Positions 55,486 to 64,000 of a stretch of 64,000 nt of DNA are shown here, one piece after another; the first letter of the stretch is position 1; each line of letters begins with the position of its first letter. The position numbers and the translations under genes are program-made. This DNA is from Stenotrophomonas hibiscicola ATCC 19867. GTDB lineage: Bacteria > Pseudomonadota > Gammaproteobacteria > Xanthomonadales > Xanthomonadaceae. The stretch lies in contig NZ_KB907498.1 in the NCBI RefSeq assembly GCF_000382065.1, positions 564,714 through 628,713 of the forward strand. The letters run 5' to 3'. The notes under the pieces are model-generated. The model saw nothing but the letters and a program-made list of their open reading frames with translations. It searched no databases and was not told the DNA's origin.

Positions 55486-56442
55486 ATGAAGGCCTATCTC
55501 TGGTTCTGGGGCGCGTTCCTGCTGTTCTTCGCGTTGCCCTTCCCCTGCATTCTCTATTTCGGCACCTCGTGGCCGGTGGCGCTGGCTGATCGCAGTGCAC
55601 CGTGGCTGGCACTGTTGCTGCTGGCACTGTCGCTCGCTGCATGGCTCTCTCTGCTGTTCGCGTTCCTGCATTTCCTGCTGCTCGGCCCACCACGCGCCCT
55701 GCATCGCGTTCGCTCGATCCTCGCCGATGGCGAACCACGCGATGCGCTGATCGAACACGCTGAACAGACCGGCGTGCAGGTGCGTGGCTTCGCGCAATGG
55801 AAACTGCAGCTGTCCTTCAAGAACCTGTCCGGCACGCCGATCCGCGAACAGCTGCTGGTAGTCGACAGCAAGCCGCAACTGCAGCGCTTCGGCGTCGGCA
55901 GGCACGTCGATGCACGCCTGAGCCGGGTGCCGGGCGCGTTCCCGAACGTGGTACTGGACGGTGCCCAGCCCGAACTGAATGTCGCCAGCCTGTGGCGACG
56001 CGGCATCGGTGCAGCACTCGGCATCGCAGCCGTTGCCGCTGCCTATGTGTGGGCCTATCGGCTGCAGAGCGAGGGCCTGGGCTGGACCTTCCTGACCTTT
56101 GGCCACCCACTGCTGGTGTGCCCGCTGGTGTTGTGCGGCTACGCCCTGGTCCTGCGCCTGCTCGGCCGCCTGCTGCACGCCGATGCCCGCGGAGACGCGC
56201 TGAAGTACCGCGGCATCGGTGTGGAGGCCCGGGTATTGAAGGTGCGCCAGACCGGCACCTACCTCAACGAACAGCCGCAGGTGGAGTTCCAGCTGGAATA
56301 CACCGACCGCGAAGGTGGCATACAGCAGGTGAGCGTGCGCCGCTTCATCCCGCTGATCGAGCTGGCCAACGTTCCACGCGAGCAGGTCACGCTGCTGTAC
56401 GACCCGGATGACCGCAGCAATGTGCGCCTGGAGGCTGTATGA
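55486..56442 (+). CDS. DUF3592-like membrane protein
   Basis: 318 residues. Two N-terminal membrane segments, a soluble region (residues ~85-165), two more membrane segments (~168-225), then a closing beta domain. The closing part (GIGVEARVLKVRQTGTYLNE, VEFQLEY, LYDPDDRSNVRL) has the DUF3592 signature. Function unknown. Its stop overlaps the next start (ATGA). Confidence 0.7.
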   Translation: MKAYLWFWGAFLLFFALPFPCILYFGTSWPVALADRSAPWLALLLLALSLAAWLSLLFAFLHFLLLGPPRALHRVRSILADGEPRDALIEHAEQTGVQVRGFAQWKLQLSFKNLSGTPIREQLLVVDSKPQLQRFGVGRHVDARLSRVPGAFPNVVLDGAQPELNVASLWRRGIGAALGIAAVAAAYVWAYRLQSEGLGWTFLTFGHPLLVCPLVLCGYALVLRLLGRLLHADARGDALKYRGIGVEARVLKVRQTGTYLNEQPQVEFQLEYTDREGGIQQVSVRRFIPLIELANVPREQVTLLYDPDDRSNVRLEAV

Positions 56443-57146
56443 AGCGGTCGCCTTCCACACCCGTGGTATTTTCCGCCGTGCTGCTGGTGCTGGCCGGCGC
56501 CGCCGTTGCCGGTGGTGCGCTGCAGACGATAGGCGAAACACTGGGGCATTCGGTGCAGGCTGACCGCGCGACCGCGCCGATCACCATGCCGCCATCGCGC
56601 GAGAGGCCCGCTTCGCTCGCCCCGATTCCCGAACCGCGATCAATGCCGGTTCCCGAACGCAGCAACCGGTTGTTCGATGCGGACTACCTGCTGGCCGCCC
56701 GCCAGGCACTGGAACAGATGCCTGCACTGGCCGGGCACCGGTTGACGGTGTTCCACAGCATCCACTTCTACGACGATGGCCGCATCAACCTGGACCTGGT
56801 CGACCCGCAGCAGCCGACCCACGTCGACAGCTACCACTTCGAGCGTGGCCAATGGCGCAAGGGCAATCCAGTGAACCCACAACAGTTCGCGCCCACCATC
56901 AGCCTACAGCGCAGCAGCACGCCTCTGGCCAACATTGATTTCGAGGCAGTACCGCGTGTGGCGCAGGCGCTGCAGGTACAGCGCAATGCATTGATGGGCA
57001 CACCGGGTGACGTCAGCCACGTCTATGTGATCGTGCGCAAGGGCGGCAAGCTGGCATGGCTGCCGGATGAAGTCGCCGGTGATCGCGAGTCCGTGCGACT
57101 CTCGTTCGACGCTCAGGGCCGTTCCGGCAACGTGAGCCACCGATAG
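56439..57146 (+). CDS. Membrane-anchored periplasmic protein, 235 aa
   Basis: An N-terminal signal anchor (residues ~8-30, VVFSAVLLVLAGAAVAGG) and a Pro-rich linker precede a periplasmic domain from about residue 75 (LFDADYLLAARQALEQMPAL). The domain has alternating strands (LTVFHSIHFYDDGRINLDLV) and ends near VSHVYVIVRKGGKLAW. No family is recognised. Coupled to the DUF3592-like gene. Confidence 0.6.
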   Translation: MKRSPSTPVVFSAVLLVLAGAAVAGGALQTIGETLGHSVQADRATAPITMPPSRERPASLAPIPEPRSMPVPERSNRLFDADYLLAARQALEQMPALAGHRLTVFHSIHFYDDGRINLDLVDPQQPTHVDSYHFERGQWRKGNPVNPQQFAPTISLQRSSTPLANIDFEAVPRVAQALQVQRNALMGTPGDVSHVYVIVRKGGKLAWLPDEVAGDRESVRLSFDAQGRSGNVSHR

Positions 57147-57158
57147 TCAACGCCCCAG

Positions 57159-57229
57159 AAAGGGGACGGAGGGGATGAAGTCGCAGACAGCACCGTGGCG
57201 TAAACGACTTAATCCCCTCCGTCCCCTTT
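57159..57229. repeat. Long inverted repeat between convergent genes
   Basis: 25-base arms at 57159-57183 and 57205-57229, with one mismatch and a 21-base spacer. Arms contain GGGGACGGAGGGGAT. It starts 12 bases after one stop and ends 2 bases before the other, so it can serve as a terminator for both genes. It has the look of a dispersed repeat element. Confidence 0.75.
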
Positions 57230-57231
57230 TT

Positions 57232-57897
57232 CTATTTCACCGAGCGGGCGATGGCGTACTGCGCGCCGTAGTAGGTGGACAGCACCAGCACGCTCGCCAG
57301 CGGCAGGCCACCGGCGAAGCGGTCCCAGGCCAGCAGGGAATCGCTGGCCACGAACAGCACTGCGCCTGCCGCGGCCCAACGGGCGCTTCGGGCTTCCACG
57401 GCAGCGGGCTGTGGCCGGCGGCACTGGCGTGCCAGTGCCAACACCGCCATCGAGGCCAGCACCACCACGTACGCCAGCACTGGCATACGCATCGGTGCAG
57501 GCAGGTGCGGCCACAGCCCAAGCACATTGAGTACAGCGAACGTCGCCAGCAGGACGCTGGCGGCGAGCAGGCCGCGTCCGGCACGCAGGCCATCGCGGAA
57601 GGCCACGATGTAGCAGACATGCGCCAGCAGGAACGCCACCAGCCCCGGTACGAACGCGTCCATCGGCAGCATCAGCGCGATGTCACCCACGCACGACAGC
57701 AGCATGCCGGCCAGCACCGCGCGCCGGTAGGTCGGCTGCGCAGGATCACGCACCCGCCAGGCGATGGCAGCGATCAGCAGCGTGGTGGTCGGCTTGGCCA
57801 GCCAGTGCAGCCAGCGCCCGTCACCGTGCAGGAACGTGCCGACGATGGCCAGGATCGCCATCAGCAGGATCACGCCATCGCCGGCGCGCGGCTTCAT
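57232..57897 (-). CDS. YhhN-family membrane protein (lysoplasmalogenase-like)
   Basis: 221 residues from the ATG at 57897, about eight membrane segments. The conserved YhhN/TMEM86 features are KPTTTLLIAAIAW, SCVGDIALMLP, HVCYIVAF and VASDSLLAWDRF. The Asp residues in GD and SD are the presumed active site of this family, which in animals hydrolyses lysoplasmalogen. The bacterial substrate is unknown. Its start overlaps the stop of the M61 gene (ATGA). Confidence 0.85.
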   Translation of the reverse strand: MKPRAGDGVILLMAILAIVGTFLHGDGRWLHWLAKPTTTLLIAAIAWRVRDPAQPTYRRAVLAGMLLSCVGDIALMLPMDAFVPGLVAFLLAHVCYIVAFRDGLRAGRGLLAASVLLATFAVLNVLGLWPHLPAPMRMPVLAYVVVLASMAVLALARQCRRPQPAAVEARSARWAAAGAVLFVASDSLLAWDRFAGGLPLASVLVLSTYYGAQYAIARSVK

Positions 57898-59777
57898 CGT
57901 GGCTTCCACAGCTCCGCAAGGCGGTCAGGCTTGCCGGCAATGCGCTCCAGCACCGGGTACTGCAGGCCACCGTGGTAGTCGATGTTCATCGTGTCGATCC
58001 GATCGAACTGCTTCACCAGCAGCACGATCGGCGCCTTGTCCTTCGCCGCCGCAGCTACCGCATCCTTCAAGCGCTGGCTGCTGTACTCACGCCCGCCAAC
58101 GGCAATCACCTTCATGCCAGGCGCCAGGCCGGCGTTGAAGGCCGGGCTGTCCCAGATCACGTCGCCGACCGTACCGTTGTCGAGCACCGTCGCACCCAGC
58201 GAGTACGCCAGCAATGCGGCCTTGGCGCGCTTCTCCTGCGCCTTGTAGGCATCGTTCGGCGTATCGCGGTAGACCAGCTTCCAGCCCGCCAGCTCCAGGC
58301 CACCGGTCAACGCGCCGTGGCCGTCCAGGCGCCCGCGCAGGAACGTCGCCCAGTCGTACGGCGCGATGCCGTTCAAGGTCGCGACCACGTCGTCGAAGGT
58401 GTACGGGTTGACGTCCCAGTCGCCATTGCCGACGCCGAAGAAGGCGCGCGCGAAGTCATCCAGGCTGCGGCGGTTGCCACTCAGTTCGCGCAGCTTGCCT
58501 TCCACTTCCAGCCACAGCATCTGGCCGCCGGAGTAGTAGTCTTCGCTCATCTGGTAGTTGCGATACGGCAGCGTGCGACGCTGGGCGATGGTCGGGTCGT
58601 TGGTGGTGTCCTGCAGCGGACGCCAGGCCAGGCCCGGGCGGCCACGGTCATAGGTCGCGGCCACATTGGCCAGCATGTCGCGCGCCTGCGCAGCCGACCA
58701 CAACCCCGAGCGTGCCGCCAGCACCTGCCCCCAGAACTGGGTCTGCCCTTCGTACACCCACAGCAGGCTGTCGCCCATGGGCACGTTGAAGTTGGCAGTG
58801 GCCAGGTCGGCACCGCGACGGTACTTGCCGTTCCAGGAATGGGTGTACTCGTGCGGCAGCAGATCGCGCATCCACGCGTTGCGGTCCCACTCGGTGAAGT
58901 AACCCGGGTCGGCGCTGTTCTCGCTGGAGCGGTGATGCTCCAGGCCGATGCCGCCAAGACGATCGGTCAAGGCCAGCAGGAATTCATAATGGTTGTAGTG
59001 ACGCGCGCCATAGAGCTTGTCGGCCTGCTGCACCAGCGCGCGGTGCATCGTGATCTGCGCGTCGGTCGGCTTCAGCGACTTGGCTTCGTCGGCAAACACA
59101 TTGAGGTGCACCGGCACCTTCGCGCCCGGATCGAGATCGATGCGCTGGTAGTGCTCGCCGGCAAACAACGGCGAATCGACCAGATGGTCATACGAGATCG
59201 GCTTGAACACCACGGTATCGCCGTCGCGGCGCGCGGTTTCCAGCGCCGTGGCAAACGACCAGCCCTTGGGCAGGGTCACGCTGGCCTGCGCCTGCAGGTT
59301 GCGCGCATCTACGCCGGCCGGATACAGCGAATTGGCGTTCCACTGCAGGTTGAGCATTTCCGGGGTCATCACCACCCGCCCCTGGCTGCCGCCCTGCGAG
59401 GACAGGAAATCGAAGTGGGCGACGATCTCGCTGACGCCCTCGGGCACGTCCACCTTGAACGCATAGACGTTGTACTGGTCGCGCTGCCAGGCCAGCGGCT
59501 TGCCGTTGGCGGTGATACGCAGGCCGGCCAGCTTGTCGATCGGGCCGGTGGGCGAATGGTTGCCGGGAATCCACTGCGGGTACAGCAGGGTGACCGGACC
59601 GGGCTTGACCGGCACGGTGGCGGTCACCTTGAAGATGCGACGGGCAAGGTCACGTGCATCCACATCGATGCGCAGCAGGCCTGGGGCTGCGGCATCACCC
59701 GATGGCGAGGCCTGCGCCAGCGCGGGCGTGGCGGCCAGCGCGAACAGCAACGACATCGCCAGGGCACGGGTCTTCAT
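57894..59777 (-). CDS. M61-family metallopeptidase with PDZ domain
   Basis: 627 residues from the ATG at 59777, beginning with a signal peptide (MKTRALAMSLLFALAATP, cleavage near ALAQ). An N-terminal beta domain contains YPQWIPGNHSPTGPI, typical of M61. The zinc site is HEYTHSWNGKYRR with the third ligand Glu in WVYEGQTQFWG. A C-terminal PDZ domain follows (VIWDSPAFNAGLAPGMKVIA). M61 enzymes are glycyl aminopeptidases in Sphingomonas; periplasmic peptide cleavage is expected here. Confidence 0.9.
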   Translation of the reverse strand: MKTRALAMSLLFALAATPALAQASPSGDAAAPGLLRIDVDARDLARRIFKVTATVPVKPGPVTLLYPQWIPGNHSPTGPIDKLAGLRITANGKPLAWQRDQYNVYAFKVDVPEGVSEIVAHFDFLSSQGGSQGRVVMTPEMLNLQWNANSLYPAGVDARNLQAQASVTLPKGWSFATALETARRDGDTVVFKPISYDHLVDSPLFAGEHYQRIDLDPGAKVPVHLNVFADEAKSLKPTDAQITMHRALVQQADKLYGARHYNHYEFLLALTDRLGGIGLEHHRSSENSADPGYFTEWDRNAWMRDLLPHEYTHSWNGKYRRGADLATANFNVPMGDSLLWVYEGQTQFWGQVLAARSGLWSAAQARDMLANVAATYDRGRPGLAWRPLQDTTNDPTIAQRRTLPYRNYQMSEDYYSGGQMLWLEVEGKLRELSGNRRSLDDFARAFFGVGNGDWDVNPYTFDDVVATLNGIAPYDWATFLRGRLDGHGALTGGLELAGWKLVYRDTPNDAYKAQEKRAKAALLAYSLGATVLDNGTVGDVIWDSPAFNAGLAPGMKVIAVGGREYSSQRLKDAVAAAAKDKAPIVLLVKQFDRIDTMNIDYHGGLQYPVLERIAGKPDRLAELWKPR

Positions 59778-59860
59778 CGGCAACTTCCAGCATCGGAGAA
59801 TCCTCCGATGCTAGGCCTGTGCGATGGCCGGCCCCATGGCCAAAGGTCATGGATGTGCTT

Positions 59861-59879
59861 ATCCACGCGTGGCGTGGAT
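59861..59879. repeat. Palindrome after ispH
   Basis: ATCCACGC / GCGTGGAT arms with a three-base loop, 14 bases past the ispH stop. It may act as terminator; the ATCCACGC form recurs in Stenotrophomonas gaps. Confidence 0.5.
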
Positions 59880-59893
59880 GAGGCCTTTTCCGG

Positions 59894-60844
59894 TCAGTCG
59901 ACCAGGCGCAGGCGCAGTTCCTTCGGCAGCGCGAACACCATCGATTCCGGCTCGCCGTCCAGCTCGGACACGCCACTGGCACCCAGCTCGGCCAGGCGTG
60001 CCAGCACGCCGTCGACCAGCACCTGCGGCGCCGAGGCGCCAGCGGTCACGCCGATGTGCTGCTTGCCCGCCACCCACGCCGGGTCGATCTCGTGCGCGCC
60101 ATCGATCAGGTACGACTCCACGCCTTCACGGCGGGCCAGCTCGCTCAGGCGGTTGGAGTTGGAGCTGTTCGGCGAACCGACCACCAGCACCAGGTCGCAG
60201 CGCTTGGCCAGATCGCGTACGGCGTCCTGGCGGTTCTGCGTGGCGTAGCAGATGTCGTCGTTCTTCGGGCCCTGCATCGCCGGGAAGCGCTCGCGCAGCG
60301 CATCGATGATGCCGCGCGTGTCATCCACCGACAGCGTGGTCTGGGTGGTGTAGGCGAAGTTGTCCGGCTGGTTGATCTGCAGCGTGGCAACCTGCTCCAC
60401 GTCTTCCACCAGGTAGATCTGGCCGGTGCCGGCTTCGCGGTTCCACTGGCCCATGGTGCCTTCCACCTCCGGGTGACCGGCGTGGCCGATCAACACCACG
60501 TCACGGCCGGCACGGCAGTGGCGGGCGACTTCGAAGTGGACCTTGGTCACCAGCGGGCAGGTGGCGTCGAACACCTTCAGGCCACGGCGCTCGGCTTCCT
60601 GGCGCACGGCCTGGGACACGCCATGGGCGCTGAAGATCACCGTGTTGTTGTCCGGCACTTCGTCGAGTTCCTCGACGAAGATCGCGCCGCGCTGCTTCAG
60701 GTCGTCGACCACGAAGCGGTTGTGCACCACTTCATGGCGGACGTAGATGGGCGCGCCCAGCGTTTCGATCGCGCGCTTGACGATCTCGATCGCACGATCG
60801 ACACCGGCACAGAAACCACGCGGGTTGGCGAGCAGCACATCCAT
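59894..60844 (-). CDS. ispH: 4-hydroxy-3-methylbut-2-enyl diphosphate reductase
   Basis: 316 residues. Last step of the MEP pathway, giving IPP and DMAPP. The three cluster-ligand cysteines are in [24 protein letters not shown] and [11 protein letters not shown]. The catalytic Glu region EVEGTMGQW is intact. It starts 27 bases after the lspA stop. Confidence 0.96.
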   Translation of the reverse strand: MDVLLANPRGFCAGVDRAIEIVKRAIETLGAPIYVRHEVVHNRFVVDDLKQRGAIFVEELDEVPDNNTVIFSAHGVSQAVRQEAERRGLKVFDATCPLVTKVHFEVARHCRAGRDVVLIGHAGHPEVEGTMGQWNREAGTGQIYLVEDVEQVATLQINQPDNFAYTTQTTLSVDDTRGIIDALRERFPAMQGPKNDDICYATQNRQDAVRDLAKRCDLVLVVGSPNSSNSNRLSELARREGVESYLIDGAHEIDPAWVAGKQHIGVTAGASAPQVLVDGVLARLAELGASGVSELDGEPESMVFALPKELRLRLVD

Positions 60845-60871
60845 CAGTTCAATCTCCCGGCAGCGGCCGGC

Positions 60872-61396
60872 TTACGGTTTCGGATTGGCATTATCCGCCT
60901 TTTTGGCGGACTTGCCGTCGAACAGGCCAAACAGGGCGATGCCGATGGCACCCACCACGATGGCCGAGTCGGCGATGTTGAACGAGGGCCAGGTGTAGCT
61001 GCCCACGTACCACTGGATGAAGTCGACCACGTGGCCGTGCACCTGGCGGTCGATCACGTTGCCGATGGCGCCGCCGATGATGAGCGCATACGGCACCGCG
61101 GCCTTCCAGTTGCCGCGCGCGGTGCCGCGCAGCCACCAGGCCATCAGGCCGCTGATGGCGATAGCCAGTGCAGTGAAGAAGTACTTCTGCCAGCCACCGG
61201 CGTCGCTCAGGAAACTGAATGCCGCGCCGGTGTTATAGGTGCGGTACCAGTTCCAGAAGCCGTCGATGACCACCACCGGCTGGAACTCCGGGAGGCTGGA
61301 CAGCACCCAGGCCTTGGACCACTGGTCCAGGCCGATGATGGCCACCGACAGCAGCAGCCAGACCAGAGCGTTCGGATGCGGACGGGGCGCGGCCAT
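60872..61396 (-). CDS. lspA: Lipoprotein signal peptidase
   Basis: 174 residues, four membrane segments. The catalytic aspartates lie in [14 protein letters not shown] and [11 protein letters not shown], and [10 protein letters not shown] precedes. It cleaves prolipoprotein signal peptides in the inner membrane. Its start overlaps the last base of the ileS stop. Confidence 0.96.
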   Translation of the reverse strand: MAAPRPHPNALVWLLLSVAIIGLDQWSKAWVLSSLPEFQPVVVIDGFWNWYRTYNTGAAFSFLSDAGGWQKYFFTALAIAISGLMAWWLRGTARGNWKAAVPYALIIGGAIGNVIDRQVHGHVVDFIQWYVGSYTWPSFNIADSAIVVGAIGIALFGLFDGKSAKKADNANPKP

Positions 61397-64000
61397 CAGA
61401 ACCAGCTCCGCACTTCGCCGGCGCCGGTCACGTTACTCACGCAGCGGCCGCACAGTTCCGGATGGTCGGCGTTGCTGCCGACGTCGGCGCGGTGGTGCCA
61501 GCAGCGCACGCACTTGGCCTTGCTGGTCGGCTGGGCACTGACGAACACCTCGTCGGTGGTCGCCGGGCGCACCTGCACGTCGCCACTGATGAACAGGAAA
61601 CGCAGTTCATCGGCCAGCGGCTGCCAGCGCGCGGCCTGCTCCTCGCTGGCGGCAATGGTGATCTCCGCTTCCAGTGCGGCACCGATCGCGCCGTTTGCCC
61701 GCATCGGCTCGAGCACCTTGGCCACCTGTTCGCGCACGGCCAGCAGCTGGTCGAAGTCGGCGGCGTTGAGCTGGGCATCGGCCGGCAGCGGCGTCAGGCC
61801 GTCGTACCACGTGGTGAACAGCACATGGCCAGCATGCTCGCCCGGCAGGTAGCCCCACAGCTCGTCGGCGGTGAAGGTCAGGATCGGCGCGACCCAGCGG
61901 GTGAACGCTTCGGCGATGTGGTACATCGCGCTCTGTGCCGAACGGCGACCGTGCGAATCGGTCGGCATCGTGTACAGGCGATCCTTGGTCACGTCCAGGT
62001 ACAGCGAGCCCAGGTCCACGCTGCAGAAGTTCAGCAGCAGCTGCACGATCTCGGCCATGTTATAGCCGTCGTAGGCCGCCTTGATCTTCTCCTGCAGCTC
62101 CCACGCGCGATGCACGATCCAGCGGTCCAGCGCGACCATCTGCTCGAGCGGCTGCAGGTGCAGCGCCGGGTCGAAGCCGTCCAGGTTGCCGAGCAGGAAG
62201 CGTGCGGTGTTGCGCAGTCGGCGGTAGGCATCGGCATTGCGCTTCAGGATCTCCTGCGACAGCGACATCTCGTTGCTGTAGTCGGCCGAGGCGATCCACA
62301 GGCGCAGGATGTCCGCGCCCAGCTTGTTCATGATGTCCTGCGGCTCGATGCCGTTGCCCAGCGACTTGGACATCTTGCGGCCGTGCTCATCCACGGTGAA
62401 GCCGTGGGTCAGGCACTGCTTGTACGGGGCGCGCTTGTCGATCGCCACGCCGGTCAGCAGCGAGGACTGGAACCAGCCGCGGTGCTGGTCGGAACCTTCC
62501 AGGTACAGGTCGGCCGGCTTGCCGAAGCCACGCGCGGCGAGCACGCCTTCATGGGTCACGCCCGAATCGAACCAGACGTCGAGGATGTCGGTGACCTTCT
62601 CGTAGTCGGCGGCTTCAGCGCCCAGCAGTTCGGCGGCATCCAGCGAGTACCACACGTCGATGCCCTCGGCTTCGACGCGGTCGGCGACCTGCTGCATCAG
62701 CTCCACCGAACGCGGATGGATCTCGCCGGTCTGCCGGTGGGTGAACAGTGCGATCGGCACGCCCCAGGTGCGCTGGCGCGAGATGGTCCAGTCCGGGCGG
62801 CCGTCGACCATGCTCTGGATGCGCGCCTTCCCCCAGGTCGGGAACCAGCCGACGGTGTCGATGGCGGCCAGCGCATCGTTGCGCAGGTTGGCCTTGTCCA
62901 TCGAGATGAACCACTGCGGAGTGGCGCGGAACACCACCGGCGTCTTGTGGCGCCAGCAGTGCGGGTAGCTGTGGCGGATCGGATGGAACGCCAGCAGCGA
63001 ACCGTTGTCGCGCAGCACGCCGACGATGGCCTCCTGCGCCTTCCACAGGTGCTGGCCGGCCAGCACCACGTCACCGGCCGGCGGGGTCGATTCCAGGTAC
63101 ACGCCACGACCGTCGATCGGGGTCACCTGGCCGGCGTTGTACTTGTCCAGCAGGCCGTACTTCTGGCTGACCACGAAGTCTTCCTGGCCGTGGCCGGGGG
63201 CGGTGTGCACCGCACCGGTACCGTCCTCGTCGGAGACGTGGTCGCCGTTGAGTACCAGGATCTCGCGCTCCGGGTAGAACGGGTGCGCCAGCAGCTGGTT
63301 CTCCAGCGCCGCGCCGGTGGTTTCACCGTGCAGCACCACGTTCTCGACGCCGTAGCGCTGCAGTGCGCGCTCGGCCAGCGCCGCAGCCAGCACCAGCCAA
63401 CGGCGCTTGCCGTTGTGCGCCGGGCCTTCGGCCAGCACGTAGCGGATCTCCGCGCCCAGCGACACCGCCAGCGAGGCCGGCAGCGTCCACGGGGCGGTGG
63501 TCCAGATCGGTACGGCCACTTCCACGTCGGCCGGTACGCTCACGCCGAACGCCTGGCCGATGGCCTGCGCATCGCGTGCGGCGTAGGCCACGTCGATCGC
63601 CGGCGATTCCTTTTCCTGGTACTCGATCTCGGCCTCGGCCAGCGCCGAGCCACAGTCGAAGCACCAGTACACCGGCTTGGCACCGCGCACCAGGTGACCG
63701 TTGGCCACGACCTTGGACAGCGCGCGGATCTCGTTGGCTTCGAAGTCGAAGCTCAGGGTCTTGTACGGGTTGTCCCAGTCACCGGTCACGCCCAGGCGCT
63801 TGAAGTCCACGCGCTGGATGTTGATCTGCTCTTCGGCGAACTCGCGGCACTTCTGGCGGAATTCGACGGCGTCGAGCTTGGTGCCGACCTTGCCCCACTT
63901 CTTCTCGACCGCGATCTCGATCGGCAGGCCATGGCAGTCCCAGCCCGGCACATAGGGCGCATCGAAGCCGGCCAGGTAGCGCGACTTGACGATGATGTCC
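61396..64000 (-). CDS. ileS: Isoleucyl-tRNA synthetase, N-terminus cut by the window end
   Basis: About 868 codons are visible, from [20 protein letters not shown] onward. The WDCHGLPIE motif, editing-domain segments ([11 protein letters not shown]), KMSKS in [10 protein letters not shown] and a C-terminal zinc finger ([13 protein letters not shown]) are present. The HIGH motif and roughly the first 70-80 residues lie beyond 64000. First gene of the ileS-lspA-ispH cluster. Confidence 0.96.
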   Translation of the reverse strand, partial: DIIVKSRYLAGFDAPYVPGWDCHGLPIEIAVEKKWGKVGTKLDAVEFRQKCREFAEEQINIQRVDFKRLGVTGDWDNPYKTLSFDFEANEIRALSKVVANGHLVRGAKPVYWCFDCGSALAEAEIEYQEKESPAIDVAYAARDAQAIGQAFGVSVPADVEVAVPIWTTAPWTLPASLAVSLGAEIRYVLAEGPAHNGKRRWLVLAAALAERALQRYGVENVVLHGETTGAALENQLLAHPFYPEREILVLNGDHVSDEDGTGAVHTAPGHGQEDFVVSQKYGLLDKYNAGQVTPIDGRGVYLESTPPAGDVVLAGQHLWKAQEAIVGVLRDNGSLLAFHPIRHSYPHCWRHKTPVVFRATPQWFISMDKANLRNDALAAIDTVGWFPTWGKARIQSMVDGRPDWTISRQRTWGVPIALFTHRQTGEIHPRSVELMQQVADRVEAEGIDVWYSLDAAELLGAEAADYEKVTDILDVWFDSGVTHEGVLAARGFGKPADLYLEGSDQHRGWFQSSLLTGVAIDKRAPYKQCLTHGFTVDEHGRKMSKSLGNGIEPQDIMNKLGADILRLWIASADYSNEMSLSQEILKRNADAYRRLRNTARFLLGNLDGFDPALHLQPLEQMVALDRWIVHRAWELQEKIKAAYDGYNMAEIVQLLLNFCSVDLGSLYLDVTKDRLYTMPTDSHGRRSAQSAMYHIAEAFTRWVAPILTFTADELWGYLPGEHAGHVLFTTWYDGLTPLPADAQLNAADFDQLLAVREQVAKVLEPMRANGAIGAALEAEITIAASEEQAARWQPLADELRFLFISGDVQVRPATTDEVFVSAQPTSKAKCVRCWHHRADVGSNADHPELCGRCVSNVTGAGEVRSWF

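Noticed and set aside
1..64000. CRISPR array
   Set aside because: No regularly spaced direct repeats with unique spacers were seen; the short repeats found are palindromes of the SMAG type and are scattered.

Overview
The window looks like a chromosome of a high-GC gammaproteobacterium of the Xanthomonadaceae, most likely Stenotrophomonas (maltophilia group). The evidence is codon use, the gene orders rpsP-rimM-trmD-rplS and ileS-lspA-ispH, a cyoABCD operon, and many short GTAG-tipped palindromes in the gaps that match the SMAG repeats described for S. maltophilia. This is an inference from content, not a database match.

Region 1 (1 to about 12,000) is accessory DNA. It holds small orphan genes in both orientations, several convergent pairs that overlap at their 3' ends, a degenerate BLUF-like protein, a GrlR-like protein, an ankyrin protein, two related membrane proteins sharing an RRGGFWKG motif, and two decayed copies of an unknown membrane-protein gene. 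It ends in a leftward large tyrosine recombinase (10014-11939) with an excisionase-like DNA-binding gene just downstream. The recombinase starts about 0.1 kb from the TTG start of mutS, so the element appears to be integrated at the 5' end of mutS. Its other end was not found and is probably outside the window.

Region 2 (12,046 to 43,766) is mostly core. In order it holds mutS, a catalase, a DUF937 protein, a secreted GH5 glycosidase, hslR, a MATE transporter, two DUF1801 proteins, rplS-trmD-rimM-rpsP, a SUFU-domain protein, a class IV aminotransferase, a nitronate monooxygenase-like protein and ffh. These are followed by a CcsA-like membrane protein, a TPR protein paired with a divergent Hsp90-family ATPase, radA, an MHYT-GGDEF-EAL gene with a frame break, cyoDCBA and a GyrI-like protein.

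Region 3 (43,796 to 48,115) is the most unusual part. An intact tRNA-Thr(CGT) with its terminator lies at the right. Two tandem leftward modules follow, each made of a promoter region with a SMAG repeat, a short signal-peptide-bearing Rhs core gene with a variable C-terminal toxin, and a small putative immunity gene. Each module is followed by another copy of the terminator plus the 3' half of tRNA-Thr, one degraded and one exact over 45 nt. This looks like an array of orphan Rhs toxin/immunity cassettes carried on a duplicated tRNA end.

Region 4 (48,174 to 64,000) holds a D-lactate dehydrogenase-type gene and a ClpP-like/autotransporter-barrel gene (frame break after its signal peptide). Divergent from the latter is a FecI-FecR-STN TonB receptor operon for cell-surface signalling. 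It continues with two envelope proteins, a YhhN membrane protein, an M61 peptidase, and ispH-lspA-ileS (ileS cut by the window end).

Three long genes show single-base frame breaks that restore a recognisable protein when corrected (about 37,420; about 45,110; about 50,815). They may be real mutations or sequence errors.
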